Assembly (NCBI RefSeq): GCF_964340395.1
Contig: NC_135549.1
Location: 2,379,501 to 2,443,500, forward strand
Length of the DNA stretch: 64,000 nucleotides
Origin: Glandiceps talaboti
Taxonomy: Eukaryota; Hemichordata; Enteropneusta; Spengelidae
Reading direction: 5' to 3'
Below, one piece after another: positions 1 to 13,200 of this stretch. Position 1 is the stretch's first letter, and every line of letters starts with the position of its first letter. The translations under genes and the position numbers were made by a program. A model generated the notes under the pieces. The model was not told where the DNA came from, made no database searches, and worked only from the letters and a program-made list of their open reading frames with translations.

Positions 1-392
1 GGGCCAACCTGTATCCACCTGGTTTAAGTGTTATTGGATCACATGAACATATAGTGTATACATATATATTACAGTAATTGGTTCTGTAAAAATATTGATC
101 TGCTGCATGTATTGTCTTGGAAGAGCTGCTGTAATCTGGTAAATGTCATTGGTATGATTTCATTTTTTTAAAGAGATCATGGAAATGCTTTAGTCTGAAA
201 GGTCCAGTCATTGATCTACTCATAGACTGTTGACAGTTGCTCGTGCCTTTTTTTCCTACGCTTTATCTAAAGTTAAGCCGTCGCTGGGCTCCAATCCGGC
301 ACAATACTACTATAATCGCATACTGATATCGAGGGCCGAGAGTTGTTGTGGTCCTTATGTCTAGACTATTCAAATTTATATGTAGCATACAT
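1..392. other. noncoding, with a solo arm of a palindromic element
   Basis: No gene seen. 223-358 matches one arm of the 51578-51825 palindromic element, from TAGACTGTTGACAGTTGCTC to the ATCGCATACTGATATCGAGG segment. Confidence 0.7.
223..358. mobile_element. solo arm of palindromic MITE-like element
   Basis: Shares the terminal TAGACTGTYGACAGTYGCTC, TTTATCTAAA, ATCCGG and ATCGCATACTGATATCGAGG blocks with the complete element in intron 40. It carries an extra roughly 25-base insert and lacks the opposite arm. Confidence 0.7.
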
Positions 393-1240
393 ATAAGATA
401 AGATAAGATAAGATAACACTTTATTTTAGCCGTTTAGAAAATTTTACATTTCTAATTTGGTATTTAAACAAAATAAAGTTAATAATGATCTATGAAATAT
501 AAATATTAAAATATATAGTAGTTCTAGTGTGTGTCTATTGACTACATGTATCATCCAGGTATATGTAGAGAGCGGTTATAATATCCTTATGTTTTGATTG
601 TAGTATATATCTAAATTGCTCTCCTCTATCTAAGTTTATAAAGTTTGAGTTGAGGGTAGTGATAATACTAAACATTTTTTCTCTTTGTTTTGTATATAAT
701 TTACAATGAATTAGATGATGTCTTTCATCTTCTATTTCTTTACAATGTGTACATAGTCTGTCTTCTACTGGTGTTTTTGGTTTTGTATATCTACCCTTCT
801 CAATGGCTAGTTGATGGCAACTTAATCTAAATTTGGCTATTGTTTTGATGTGTTGTTTATTGTTCATTACTTTAATGTATTCTTCTTGTTCCAGGGAATT
901 TTTGAAGTTGTTGTATGTACGTAATTTAGAGTTTTCCCTTTTGTTATTTTCATTCCATTGATTGATATAATATTGTCTAATTGAGTTGTATAGTTCTTGT
1001 TTTGTTAAATTGTTGATATTCTTGCTGTTATATAATTGTATATTGTGTTCAAAGGTAGTTAGCCATGAACCTGTGTAATCATTGTTCTCCATGTCATTCA
1101 TTGCATAATAGGCTAAGTTGTTATTGTCTAATGTCTTGAGGTATTTGTAATAGTTTATTGCTGAGTAGTATATTCTACTAATCAGTGGTTCTCTCCCAAG
1201 TTCCATTCTGCATCCTATTTTGCTCACTCTGTTGCTGACA
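393..1240 (-). mobile_element. 5'-truncated LINE, 3' end fragment with TTATC tail
   Basis: Minus-strand ORF 1227-535 (230 aa) ends in a Cys-rich motif, LCTHCKEIEDERHHLIHC, typical of the C-terminal zinc-knuckle region of non-LTR retrotransposons. No RT domain is present. The element's 3' end is marked by about four TTATC units (393-416 on the plus strand read AAGATAAGATAA). 5' truncation is usual for target-primed reverse transcription. Confidence 0.7.
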
Positions 1241-4200
1241 TTTAATATTTGGCGACAAAAACGTAGATGGAATTTTTCTGTCTCTGTTTTGTCCCAAGTT
1301 GTTTGATTTTGGATATATGCATGGATGAATACTACATGGAGAAAATTAAGATTACTACAAGTCTCTCATCTAAGATCATGGCTGCACAATCTCTACCTCT
1401 GTAGTCAAACTTATATTGCAGATGTATATGTATGGCAGTATGCTACCTACAGTATAGTCTGGATGCCAGTGTGGTCTCTAACTAAACCACGGAGGTATAA
1501 ATCATAACAATACCATATAGGAACTAGACATAAGCTACAGTAAGAAATTAGGGATCCTCTTGGTTGCCTTTTTAGGGAAGTGCATGCTCCTACATTAAGA
1601 TCTATCAGTAGCGAGGTAGTCCTGCTTGCAGCCGGATTAATTCTGATATTGTCCCTCTCTAAGCTTCTATTTGATTTCAGTCTTTGTCTCTCATTTGTTC
1701 ATGTCAACATGTGTGGGGGGGAGTCACAGATACAGTGATATAAGTTATAGTTGCTCTTGATAATTACCATTGCAGCTAAAATGTCATGCAGTGCCTGAAC
1801 TGTGGTACATGTAGATCCCTCATACATACCTGATTCAAAATATAATTTCTATTTTAGAGGGAACCTGGAATAATCTTCCTGAAGGGTTTGTTTGTAAACA
1901 TATCTAATTCATAAATAAAAATGTTAACCAATCCACAAAATATCCCTCGTGTGTTTCTAACAATTATATCAACATTTGTTCACTGTTCAGGGTTAGTACT
2001 TCATATTTGAAGTTGATATTTATTTCAAGAACTATGTGCTTGATTTAAAGTTGTTAAACACAAATTTCAAGTTCTCTGCTAAAATGCTAATTCTACTGTT
2101 AATCCACCATTGTAACATACTTTGCCAATGTTTACACCATCTCTAGTAGATGTCAGTGTGACATAAACTTACACCATATGTAGTAGCTGACATAAACTTT
2201 ACACCATCTCTAGTAGTTGACTTAAACTTTACAACTAGGGTGTGAGAACAACTGAATAAAACATACAAATATGATTTAATTTTTACAATGAGATTTACTG
2301 ATTATGAATTGAACTGTGATAATAGAAGTAGATAATATGTTTACCTTAGTTACCCCTTGATGTTTACCTTAGTTACCCCTTGATGTTTACCTTTACCTTG
2401 ATTTTAATAATTATCGTCAATGTTCTCCTTGAAGCATAGACAGTACTGTCTATGCTTGAAGGTGGTATTACAATGCCATCAAATGAGCAACGAGGCCCTA
2501 TAGGACATGACATGATACATGTAGTGTCACTATTTCAGTGATAAAATCACCACATAGTTATATGTTAAAGAAATACAGATAAAGTCAAAAGGCAAGTAGT
2601 TTGAAAATATAAATGTATATGTCTTCCTTTTTAGAAAGAGTAACCCCCACCCCTTGCTGACTTACAGAGAGTGAAAACATTCATTTATCCTGAAGCCCTC
2701 AAAAATCTTGCGATGACAGGAAGGTTTTCCCCTTGTCCAAAGTATCAATAAACAGTCTTTTTCCCTTCTTTCATGAAGACTATACATGTACATGTAGTAG
2801 TACATTCTTTTCATTCGACACAAAATTAATACAAAAAATAGTTTTACAAAGTTGTCTTCAGGCTTATAAATGAAGTGAGTCCCAGAGTTCTAGGTTGTCA
2901 CTTGATTGATAATATCAATGGAAGTATTCTTTTCTATACATGTACTAAGCTCTGTCAAAAAACTACATGTTTCTCACATAATTTTTGTCATTATCTGACA
3001 TGAGACATTAAATAGCTCTTGCTGACGAATAGGCTCACAATTCAAAATATAATATTGCCTTTTTTTCAATATTTACATGACTGTTCAATTTCTGATATCT
3101 TACTTTATATTGTAAATAGATTGAATTCTGATTTGATTTGTTGCAGACTAACAACTGTGTTGGATTAGTCCTATTGTAAGAAATCACAGAAGACTTCACA
3201 AGAGAAAGAATATTTATTATTGTACATGTGATTGCCCCAAAGGTAAGTTGAGAATGGAATTTTCATATCATAAGATATCACTTAAAAGAAGGTAACACAC
3301 ATTGAATAAGATATCACTTAACCAAGAGATTAGACTGTAAGATACGTCGTGACGTTTCACCCTCACCGGCCTTTGTCGACTAATAACTTATTTCTTGTTG
3401 GCACCAAAGAAAATTCAAATGCCCACCACTGGTAAGCTGATGTCTACTGAGATAGAAACAAATGGGAATAAAGAACTGTTACAGTAGTGGTTATCATTAT
3501 TATAATATATTTTTTATAATGTAATAGATGTGTTGCATTCAAATACTAGAAGTTTCTTTATGATTTATTGTACATGTTTACTGTTAGAGAAAGTTTCAAA
3601 TTTTGGAGTAGACTGCCCTCTAGAGTTTGGATGCAAATGTTAGAGGCATTCAAAACACAGAAGGCAAGTACAATTCTGTGTAGTTGCTGATATTGTTTCT
3701 CACTACATTAAAGGCAGAAATTGAAGTTCTAAAGAATCAAGGCTTGGAAAAAGAGTTTTGATTTGGTCAAAATGTTGTTTCTTGGCAACTGAACGAAAAT
3801 TATGTGATGTGAAATCATGAAATGACTCTCCAGAATCCAAAGTTTGTGAATATACCTTTATTATCTGTAGTGGTGTTCCCCTTTAATCAGAAATTGTAAA
3901 CTAATTCTAAACAACTTCATTATTAACTGTGGAAGATGATGTGAAAACAGTTTGTTGACTCAAAACCCCTTGTCTTGCGCACATGCAGTGGTCGCTACCG
4001 ACTAAGCCTGAAAGCACTCTAGTGAAATGATCATAGGAAGGAAGCCGACTCCATATTGAATTTGCTATGTTATCATACTATAAGTAAGACCCTTGGTCCT
4101 TGCATACAGTTCAGGATAAACTAGTGTTTAGCATCTATTGTTTACACTTCTTTTTAAATTTAATGGCAGCTAGAATTGTAGAACTGTATTTGAAAGACCC

Positions 4201-5189
4201 TGTTTTATTACCGTACTGGCAATAAACATATAATATAAAGGTATTTACAAACTTGAGTCAAGTACTCTTAGCCGTAAAACACTTCATTGACATTCCATTA
4301 GTAAAGTATTTGTCAAAATAATTTATTACAGCACTTACTAGTATGTTTTGTTCAGTAGACAGTGACAAATACAAATGTGTATGTCTATAAACACCGTTAG
4401 CTTCATGCATACCTCAATATCATTTCTTGTGAGTTATTTACTATAGCCCCCCCCCCCCCCAAATCACTTAAATACCCCCACATTGGTCTTTTTGTGTGTG
4501 TTTGTCCGGCGCATACAGTCTGCAGATCCATGGGGAAAAACAAAAATGACCCTCCCTACTTCAGTGAAAACAACTGCAGAGCCAATCATGAACAACTTCA
4601 CAAGCAAATGACATCTGCCCCACCTACACACTTGCTCTAAAGTACTAAATAGAAAGAACAATAACTGCCATATATAGTAGACTGAGCGACAGATTTGTTG
4701 AGAATTTAAAAAAATAAAATTGTGTTGTCGCACCATTTCAGACTTACTGTCCTGACCTGGCCTAATATCCCCTCCCCACTAAACTTAAAGATCAGCCAAT
4801 GAGGGCACACTTCCACAATGGGAGGGATGATACAGGACATTCCCTGTGACATATTTTACAGTCCATCCCCCCCCCCCCACCTTGTCAACCAACTATTGTC
4901 TTTGCGATATGTGATTATGTGATTATGTGTGTTGGATAAAGTGAAATTTTGGGTAAAACAGCAAAGTTTTGAGAATGAAAATTAGTTTAAAGAAAATATG
5001 GAAAGTTATAGAGGATAAAAACAAGTTTAATAGTTAAACATATCTGAGATAATATCCACCAACAGAAAACATAATACATGCACTGATATAAAAATTATTT
5101 TGTGTAATGTCAACAATTGTATCTCTCAAAATGGCATAAATATAATAACCACATTATGAAAGATATTCAAGCATAATTAATTGACTGGT
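1241..5189. other. noncoding upstream sequence
   Basis: No protein gene recognised. Contains small imperfect repeats at 2115-2235 and 2339-2395, a 26-bp perfect palindrome at 2432-2457, the possible UTR exon at 3147-3242, and C-runs near 4447 and 4868. Confidence 0.6.
3147..3242 (+). other. possible untranslated upstream exon
   Basis: A 96-base block between a good acceptor (TTGATTTGTTGCAG) and a strong donor (AAAG|GTAAGTTG). It is not an open coding exon. Because coding exon 1 of the kinase gene seems to start at an acceptor (18597-18598), a 5' UTR exon is expected somewhere upstream. Linking the two is speculation. Confidence 0.22.
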
Positions 5190-6910
5190 AATAATAATAA
5201 TAATAATAACTTTATTCGTCATGTCGATCATGAAATTTTCGTTGCATTGACAGAAAATAGACAAACTACATATCCACACAGTTTACATTAATTAAATACA
5301 TAATCCATGAAAAGTAAAGTTAGGATTACAATACATATAAATACATACATACATACATACATACATACATACATACATACATACATACATACATACATAC
5401 ATACATACATACATACAGACAGTAGCGGTTACATGTTATTTATGAGATGAATAGATCTTGGAACAAAGCTATACTTAAATCTGTTTGTACGTGCACGTGG
5501 TACTCTGAGGCGACGACCACTTGGTAGATATTCATATTCTGTATGTAGTGGATGTGTTGAATCTTTGATAATTTTTGTAGCAGTCTTAAACGATTTGAGT
5601 TTATACAATGTAGAGTTATCAGTTACTAGTAGTTCGTAGAATTCATTACTAACTAATTTTCTGCATATGTTCCTAGGACGGTTTAGATCGTGTTTAAGAT
5701 AGGTAGGCAGCATATCATAGAATGCAATGTTCGCATAACTGAGGACTGTATAAATAGTTGAATTGTAGAACAAAGAAATGACATTCGAGCTAACATTTAA
5801 TTTCCTCATGGACCTTGCAAAATACAACCTTTTATTTGCTTTTTTGAGCTGATTGTCCACATGTTGAGCAAAGGACAATTTATCATCAACCATACAGCCA
5901 AGATATCTATATACTGATGTTCTTTCGACTTGCATATTGTTAATTTCAACAGGTTGTTTTTCTGCTTTATTCCGTCGGAAGTCAAAAATTAATTCTTTTG
6001 TTTTTGGCACATTAAGATCAAGGTAGTTATCTTTACACCAGGTGTTGACAAACTCGATACACTCCACATACTCACTGTCATCATCATTTGATATAAATCC
6101 GACAACAGCTGTATCATCTGCATATTTCTCAATCATCGCGCCATTAGTGTCCCATGCCAAATCATTTGTGTAAAGTACAAACAGAACTGGTGACAGCACA
6201 CAGCCCTGTGGTGCACCTGTATTAACTGTTATTATGTCGGATACACCATACTTAGTGCGGACATATTGTGATCTTTCGGTGAGGTAATCTAAGATCCATA
6301 ATTTCAAGTATGCCGGTACATTGAGTTCATTCAGTTTATTAAGCATTAGATGTGGCTGAATAGTGTTGAATGCTGAGGAATAATCGATAAATAGAACTCT
6401 AGCTGTATTCGATGACTTGGCGTCTAGATGCTTAGTAAGACGATGTATTAAAGTACAAATTGCGTCATCAGTTGAACGTCCAAGTATGTATGCGAATTGC
6501 AAAGGATCAAAATTATCCTTTACATGTGGCATTAATAATGCTAAACCAACTTGTTCAAGACATTTAGACAGAATAGATGTGAGGGTTACAGGTCTAAGGT
6601 CATTGATAACCTGTGGTAGATCTTTCTTTGGAACAGGTACTATCTCACCAATCTTCCAAGATGATGGATATGTGCATGTTGACAACGATAGCTCAAATAT
6701 ATAATGGATTATATAAAATAAACTATCCTTACACTGTTTTAAGAGATTTCCACTTAGTTTGTCTGGACCTGGTGCTTTGTTCACCTTAATTCCTTTGAGC
6801 ACTTTACGAACATGTTCTTCGGGTAGCACGAAATCCTCTTCATCTACAGTCCCTACTAATTGTTCCTTGATGTAGTTCTGCTCATAATTGAAAATTTCTA
6901 CTTCTTACAA
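5190..6910 (-). mobile_element. LINE fragment with reverse transcriptase, TTA-repeat tail
   Basis: Minus strand: open from about 6897 to 5429. It carries the RT core in order: NKAPGPDKLSG, LRPVTLTSILSKCLEQ, FIDYSSAFNTI, NTGAPQGCVLSP, the catalytic KYADDTAV, and YLGCMVDDKLSF, then a C-terminal tail (YLPSGRRLRVPRARTNRFKY). This pattern is that of the CR1/jockey-like non-LTR group. The endonuclease part is missing. The 3' end is a (TTA)n tail at 5190-5209, and a (GTAT)n stretch lies in the 3' UTR. The 5' end stops where the 48-bp minisatellite begins. The RT ORF is intact over about 466 codons, but the element cannot be autonomous. Confidence 0.85.
5339..5417. repeat. (ATAC)n microsatellite
   Basis: Nearly perfect tetranucleotide run inside the 3' UTR of the RT-bearing LINE fragment. 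Confidence 0.97.
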
Positions 6911-6929
6911 CTTGGATAGTAGTCTACAG

Positions 6930-7352
6930 ACTATCCATTGGGTTTGAATCTGAAGATCTCTTTACCCCCCTCTAGGGGCTATCCATTGGGTTTGAATCTG
7001 AAAATCTCTTTACCCCCCTCTAGGGGCTATCCATTGGGTTTGAATCTGAAGATCTCTTTACCCCCCTCTAGGGGCTATCCATTGGGTTTGAATCTGAAGA
7101 TCTCTTTACCCCCCTCTAGGGGCTATCCATTGGGTTTGAATCTGAAAATCTCTTTACCCCCCTCTAGGGGCTATCCATTGGGTTTGAATCTGAAAATCTC
7201 TTTACCCCCCTCTAGGGGCTATCCATTGGGTTTGAATCTGACGATCTCTTTACCCCCCTCTAGGGGCTATCCATTGGGTTTGAATCTGAAGATTTCTTTA
7301 CCCCCCCCCCCCCTAGGGGCTATCCATTGGGTTTGAATCTGAAGGTCTCTTT
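6930..7352. repeat. 48-bp minisatellite, about 8-9 copies
   Basis: Unit beginning CTATCCATTGGGTTTGAATC and ending TCTAGGGG, 48 bp. The last full copy has a longer C run. Because 48 is divisible by 3 and the unit has no stop in one frame, a spurious ORF results. It directly abuts the 5' end of the LINE fragment. Confidence 0.95.
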
Positions 7353-9072
7353 ACTCAACGTACTTATAAATTGTTTACATCATTCTGACAGTGTTCATTT
7401 GCATAAACAACTTTTGGTTCATAATTTCTAATTCAGATTCGGACCCAGTGTATAGCATCGGGACTATGTGGATGTTGAAAAATATAATGTTTACTTTCGA
7501 ATTTTACATTTATCAAAATGTAATTTGAGATACCCAGCTTTATTAATTATTTAAATGGAATCTGTTGTAACCACACACAATTTTATCCATACATTTTAAG
7601 TTGCTTAGAGGGCATCTTGGTATAAACATTCTAGAGAGAGAGAGAGTCTGAGTGATGATATGACGCCATCAATTGTCTAAACAGTGCTATCAAATAGTGA
7701 AAAGACGGTCAGTGCCCTGGCCTGCTTTCCTGACTCAGGTCACGTGACTTTACCTGCAATCTACACCATCGCATATCATTATAAAAGAAGTGAGGTGAAC
7801 TTTTGAGTAAGGTTAAATAGAGATGTTTACATGGCAAAGGTAGATTACAAAATAGAATAATGTGTATGGTTGGCTAGGTTCAGGTAAGTGCTTTATGAAT
7901 TACTCGGCAATAAATCTAAAACAAAATGGGTTGTATTCACCAAGATATGTCTGCGTCCAGTGTCTGACGAACTGACAAAATCATGAATATGCAAAGTTAT
8001 TCTGACATGACTTTCGTCACTAGGCTTAATGTCTGTCTTGAATATCACGAAGTACCAATTATGTATCAAACTTGTACAACTTATGAAATAATGTAGCAGA
8101 TAATAAGTGTAAACTTTGCGTGGAAATTTCACTTTTCGACTCTGGGTTATTTTGGATAAATTTCCCATCTTGGAATGTAGATGTCTACATAGCCGTGTTA
8201 GCATATCTCGGTACACACATTGAAGTCTCCAGTAAATAGCATAGTGTGAACTTTGTTTTTTGTTGTCAACATTGGCTTAGGGTGGATTTTATTGTTCATT
8301 TGAAAACTTTCTGAGGTACGCCAATCTATACAACTTTCAAAGTACTCCGAGGTGTTACCATCAATCATATCAGTCTTACGACTCTTAGTCAACATTTGTT
8401 TCTGGGGAAAAATTCCAGTGTTAAACAATTAATATTCTAAAATTAGTACTCAAGACAGGCACTTTATTATGATCTAAGATTCCCCAACTTAACAATAAAG
8501 AAAGATTATGTATGTGCCTCACAAACATATTCTTGCATAGCTCTGCAACCTTAGTTGACCCCCTCTATTGTCATGTAAATCAGCACCAGAAAAGAAAGTC
8601 GGTGGACGTACTGTTTGCATGCTTTAACATACATCCATTGTATCCCCAATCAGAGTTTGACACACACCATTTGTACACATTTATTGGTGTGTTGGTTTTA
8701 ACTATTCTATATACCGTGTAAATAGCTCATTTGAGATAGTCTTTTAAGTTTAATGAGTCATATTCCTCTCTCTTTTTTTTGTAATAAAAATGTCTAATTA
8801 ATTTCCCATTGCAGTGTACAAGTCATTAAGAATGTGACATAAATATACTACTACTAGTACTAGGGTACCAATAACAATTCATATCAGTGGAATGATGGGG
8901 TGTAACATCTAATAACTGTGTTACACAGATTCATTTATTTGACACATTATTAAATTTCTCTGTTGATTAGAATACTAGTATTACACCAGATGTACACCAG
9001 ATGTGAGCTAATCAACAAACATCCTTGTCAATACATTCCCTTTTTATATGCTTGTCAAAAGTTACCATTGCC
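7353..9072. other. noncoding, nothing recognised
   Basis: Short ORFs only, without family features or codon-use signal; AT-rich intergenic sequence. Confidence 0.6.
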
Positions 9073-10140
9073 TCATTACTCCTTCCATATATTCATTCAT
9101 TTGCTATTTTTTGACATTCATTACTCCTTCCATATATTCATTCATTTGTTATTTTTTGACATTCATTACTCCTTCCATATATTCATTCATTTGTTATTTT
9201 TTGACATTCATTACTCCTTCCATATATTCATTCATTTGCTATTTTTTGACATTCATTACTCCTTCCATATATTCATTCATTTGCTATTTTTTGACATTCA
9301 TTACTCCTTCCATATATTCATTCATTTGCTATTTTTTGACATTCATTACTCCTTCCATATATTCATTCATTTGCTATTTTTTGACATTCATTACTCCTTC
9401 CATATATTCATTCATTTGTTATTTTTTGACATTCATTACTCCTTCCATATATTCATTCATTTGTTATTTTTTGACATTCTTTACTCCTTCCATATATTCA
9501 TTCATTTGCTATTTTTTGACATTCATTACTCCTTCCATATATTCATTCATTTGCTATTTTTTGACATTCATTACTCCTTCCATATATTCATTCATTTGTT
9601 ATTTTTTGACATTCATTACTCCTTCCATATATTCATTCATTTGTTATTTTTTGACATTCATTACTCCTTCCATATATTCATTCATTTGCTATTTTTTGAC
9701 ATTCATTACTCCTTTCATATATTCATTCATTTGTTATTTTTTGACATTCATTACTCCTTCCATATATTCATTTATTTGCTATTTTTTGACATTCATTACT
9801 CCTTCCATATATTCATTCATTTGTTATTTTTTGACATTCATTACTCCTTCCATATATTCATTCATTTGTTATTTTTTGACATTCATTACTCCTTCCATAT
9901 ATTCATTCATTTGTTATTTTTTGACACCCATTGCTCCTTTCATATATTCATTCATTTGTTATTTTTTGACATTTATTACTCCTTCCATATATTCATTCAT
10001 TTGTTATTTTTTGACACTCATTGCTCCTTTCATATATTCATTCATTTGTTATTTTTTGACACTCATTGCTCCTTTCATATATTCATTCATTTGTTATTTT
10101 TTGACATTTATTACTCCTTCCATATATTCATTCATTTGTT
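9073..10140. repeat. 45-bp minisatellite, about 23-24 copies
   Basis: Unit with CATTACTCCTTCCATATATT followed by CATTCATTTGYTATTTTTTGA. Copies differ at few positions, mostly C/T in the TTTGYTA core, and the 3' copies are more diverged. Open in two frames only because of the unit length. Confidence 0.97.
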
Positions 10141-10275
10141 CAGTCGATCGGTCATTCGTTCGTTCATTTGGTTATTTGTTCATTCATCCATTTATTCATT
10201 CATTCATCCACTTACTCACTCACTCACTCACTCACTCATTCATCCATTCATTCAATCATTCATTATTTTATTATT
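10141..10275. repeat. degenerate (CATT)n tract
   Basis: Imperfect CATT/CACT tetranucleotides, directly continuous with the 45-bp minisatellite and probably its simple-sequence seed. Confidence 0.85.
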
Positions 10276-13200
10276 TTATCCCATCCATCGACCCATCCAG
10301 TGAGATAGGCAGTCATCTAGTCCATCAGTTCACAAATAATTCATTCTATTTTTCCTTACTCACCCAAAATCATTGACAGGGGAGTAGCATAGATACATGT
10401 ATTTATTTCAAAATCAGAAAATCAATTACCTAAAATTCCATCTTTCAGTCTCAGTCATTTCTGTATTGTCATGTATGTACTAGCTAGTACACTATAGACA
10501 TATAGTAGAGTTGAGTAGATTTAAACTTGAAGTAATGTTTTTATGTAGAACACAGTTTAACGTCTGATTGAATATTGAACTTTGCTTCTATTGTCATTGA
10601 CAATCACATGTTTTGATAATCTCTGTTTTTGTGATGATTATTGTCAGTGAGTGAATGAACTTCTGTCAAGGAATTTAAGTTTGTCAACCCTGTTTTAGTG
10701 TCATAGGTTAGCTAGTAGCTAGTCTGAAAGATTCTCAGCCGTTAGTCTACTTATATAACCGGCACACTCACTGTTAGTGAAAGAACTCCCGGATTGTTCA
10801 TGCTATAGGTCAGCCTGTCACTGAAACATTGCACCTATATGCAAACATGTAATATAACTTTATGAGAATTCTGCCAAGTTGAGAAGCCAAGTTGTATAAC
10901 CAATAGTGAAAAAAACACATACAAACCTACTAGTATTTGACATGAAGTAGTTATTGTGACCGACATCATGTGAATTTTTCTAGTCATGTGGTCGAGGTAA
11001 ATATTAACTTTGCTAACTTGTGAGTTTGACAACACACTGGGCTTCAGTATGTGGTTGGGTCTCAGTTCTATTGGAAGCAGTAACTTAGAATTTCGTCCAG
11101 TCACACTTCCAGGCAAGTGTTCATTATTTTATTTAGTTTTAAGAGTAGTTTTATAATACTTTGAAATTCTGATAAAGTATTTGCATTACAAGTAAAATGT
11201 TAGTATACTAACTTTAATGTTATCAGCTGGATTTTAAATCGAAGTTGATACATTGTACCCATTCATTGTTCATTGGACTGTTTTCTATCATACGTACCTC
11301 TGCTTTGCATGATATGTATATGGAAAGACCCAAAGTGTCTCAAAATGGATGTGGTTCCATCCTAATATGAGCTTCAAAAAAAGGAAGTATTATTTGACAG
11401 GGCAAGTTTAGCAAGATAAGGTTTGTTTCAATTTTTATTAAGATATTAAACTTTGAAAAAGTTTGAGCAGGTATTTTGAATGGTTATTTTTACCTATGTT
11501 TTTCTCACTATTGCATTGTATCTATTTATAACTCCTTTGTCTGATTTGAACCATTGTGAAGGTATCTACAAGATAATTGAAACCAATCATCTGATTCCAT
11601 GAATCCACTATCATTAGTTGGACACTGTTCCATTGAATTTACTCAATTTTCAATTTATCATTTGATATTTATTTATTTATTTATTTATATATATATTTGT
11701 TTATTTGTTTATTTGTTTTTTATTCATTTACAACTGTATGTATCAGTGATTGATTTGTAGTAAATAAGTAAAAGAACCACTGCACTGGTACTGTATTGTC
11801 AAATTGGTTTTATGTCTAATCGACTTCATTCAAGAACAGTCCCAAATTTAATTAAATAAATTATGATTTACATCATGTACTTGAACTATTGTGCTGTAGA
11901 ATATGGTTAAAACCCCAGATATTGCAACTAATTTCATATTTTTTTCTGTTCATGTTTTCACCGTCTTGAAGCCATACTTACGGTAATATTTGCAATTATC
12001 ACTGAATGTAGGTCAGTTAATGAAGGAAATGTGTATAATTGACCAGTGATCAAACCCTGGCAGCATCACGCAAATCTATAATTTGTTGACAACCAGTTAA
12101 ATAGTCCAGACTATTTATTCCCACTTGTTGACATGTTTACACATGGATGTCAAGCCAGTGTACACATGTCTACAGTACCGTTAGCAAGCACTCATCAATC
12201 CAGGTATTATGTAGACAAGTAATTCAGCAAGGACTAAACCAGTTAAAATGCATGTAATTTTCACCAGAAATTTAAAAAAAAAATCAAATCAAATTTACAG
12301 GTATTGGATCTTTATATACATACATAAATGTACCTGGTATACCAATACTATAATACATTTATCAGGTTTAACTTTATTTTGTAGTTATCTTAAGGACATC
12401 CGTGAATAGTTTCATCAGGTTGGACAATATCTTGAGAAATATAACTATTTTTCTCAAGATATCTTAAGGACAAAGTACAACAAGAAGTAGATATGAATCA
12501 CCCAAGGACTATTCTATTGACAAATCCTCACAAATTTTGATTAGAAAAATAGATATTGACAGGATTCATATATCCCTAACTTATAAATAAAAGGGATCCT
12601 GTAATGAATGGAATGAGTAGAGTACTGTGATATCCTAGCTGGTTATAATTTTATCAGAGATGTAATGGATTTAGTCTGGCATATTAATTATCTAGTGACA
12701 TGACAGCTGTTATTCTTTCAATATATACCTATATTGTATATGTGGGCATTCCATTCAAAAGTACTGTACATACAAAATACAGACTTAATATATACATTTA
12801 TTACATGTACTTTATAGAACAATTAATCAAGTGATATGACAATGCCATTGTAGCATAATTTGTATTCATTAATTTTCATAGCTTTTCAGGAATGCAAATC
12901 CACAGTGATATTAAGTTTATTTTATTGTAATTATGCATATATTTTATGTAGATGTATGTACAAGTAAAGTGAGTCTGACTAGTACTACATATATACAGAC
13001 AATGGCAAATGTGAGAACCTGGGATTGAAACCCTGGTCTTTAAGACATATATACATATATCATATACTTGCCTAATTCCCGTTTAGAATCATTGATAGAT
13101 CATTTGATTGTTTTGAGGGGAGGGGCTGTGTATAAATGCATATACAGTTTGTCATATATTATTATCTGAAAAACAGTCTAGTGATATGACATAAGTCATG

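Noticed and set aside
535-1227. Host gene on the minus strand
   Set aside because: The C-terminal Cys/His motif and TTATC tail fit a 5'-truncated LINE better than a host gene.
4464-4736. Minus-strand ORF of 90 codons with a membrane-like start
   Set aside because: No splice context, family motif or neighbouring exons; looks like a chance ORF in intergenic DNA.
6417-6704. Plus-strand ORF of 95 codons
   Set aside because: Antisense shadow of the LINE reverse transcriptase.
8963-10376. Two overlapping ORFs of about 440 codons
   Set aside because: Both lie wholly in the 45-bp minisatellite and its CATT extension; openness follows from the unit length (15 codons) without stops.
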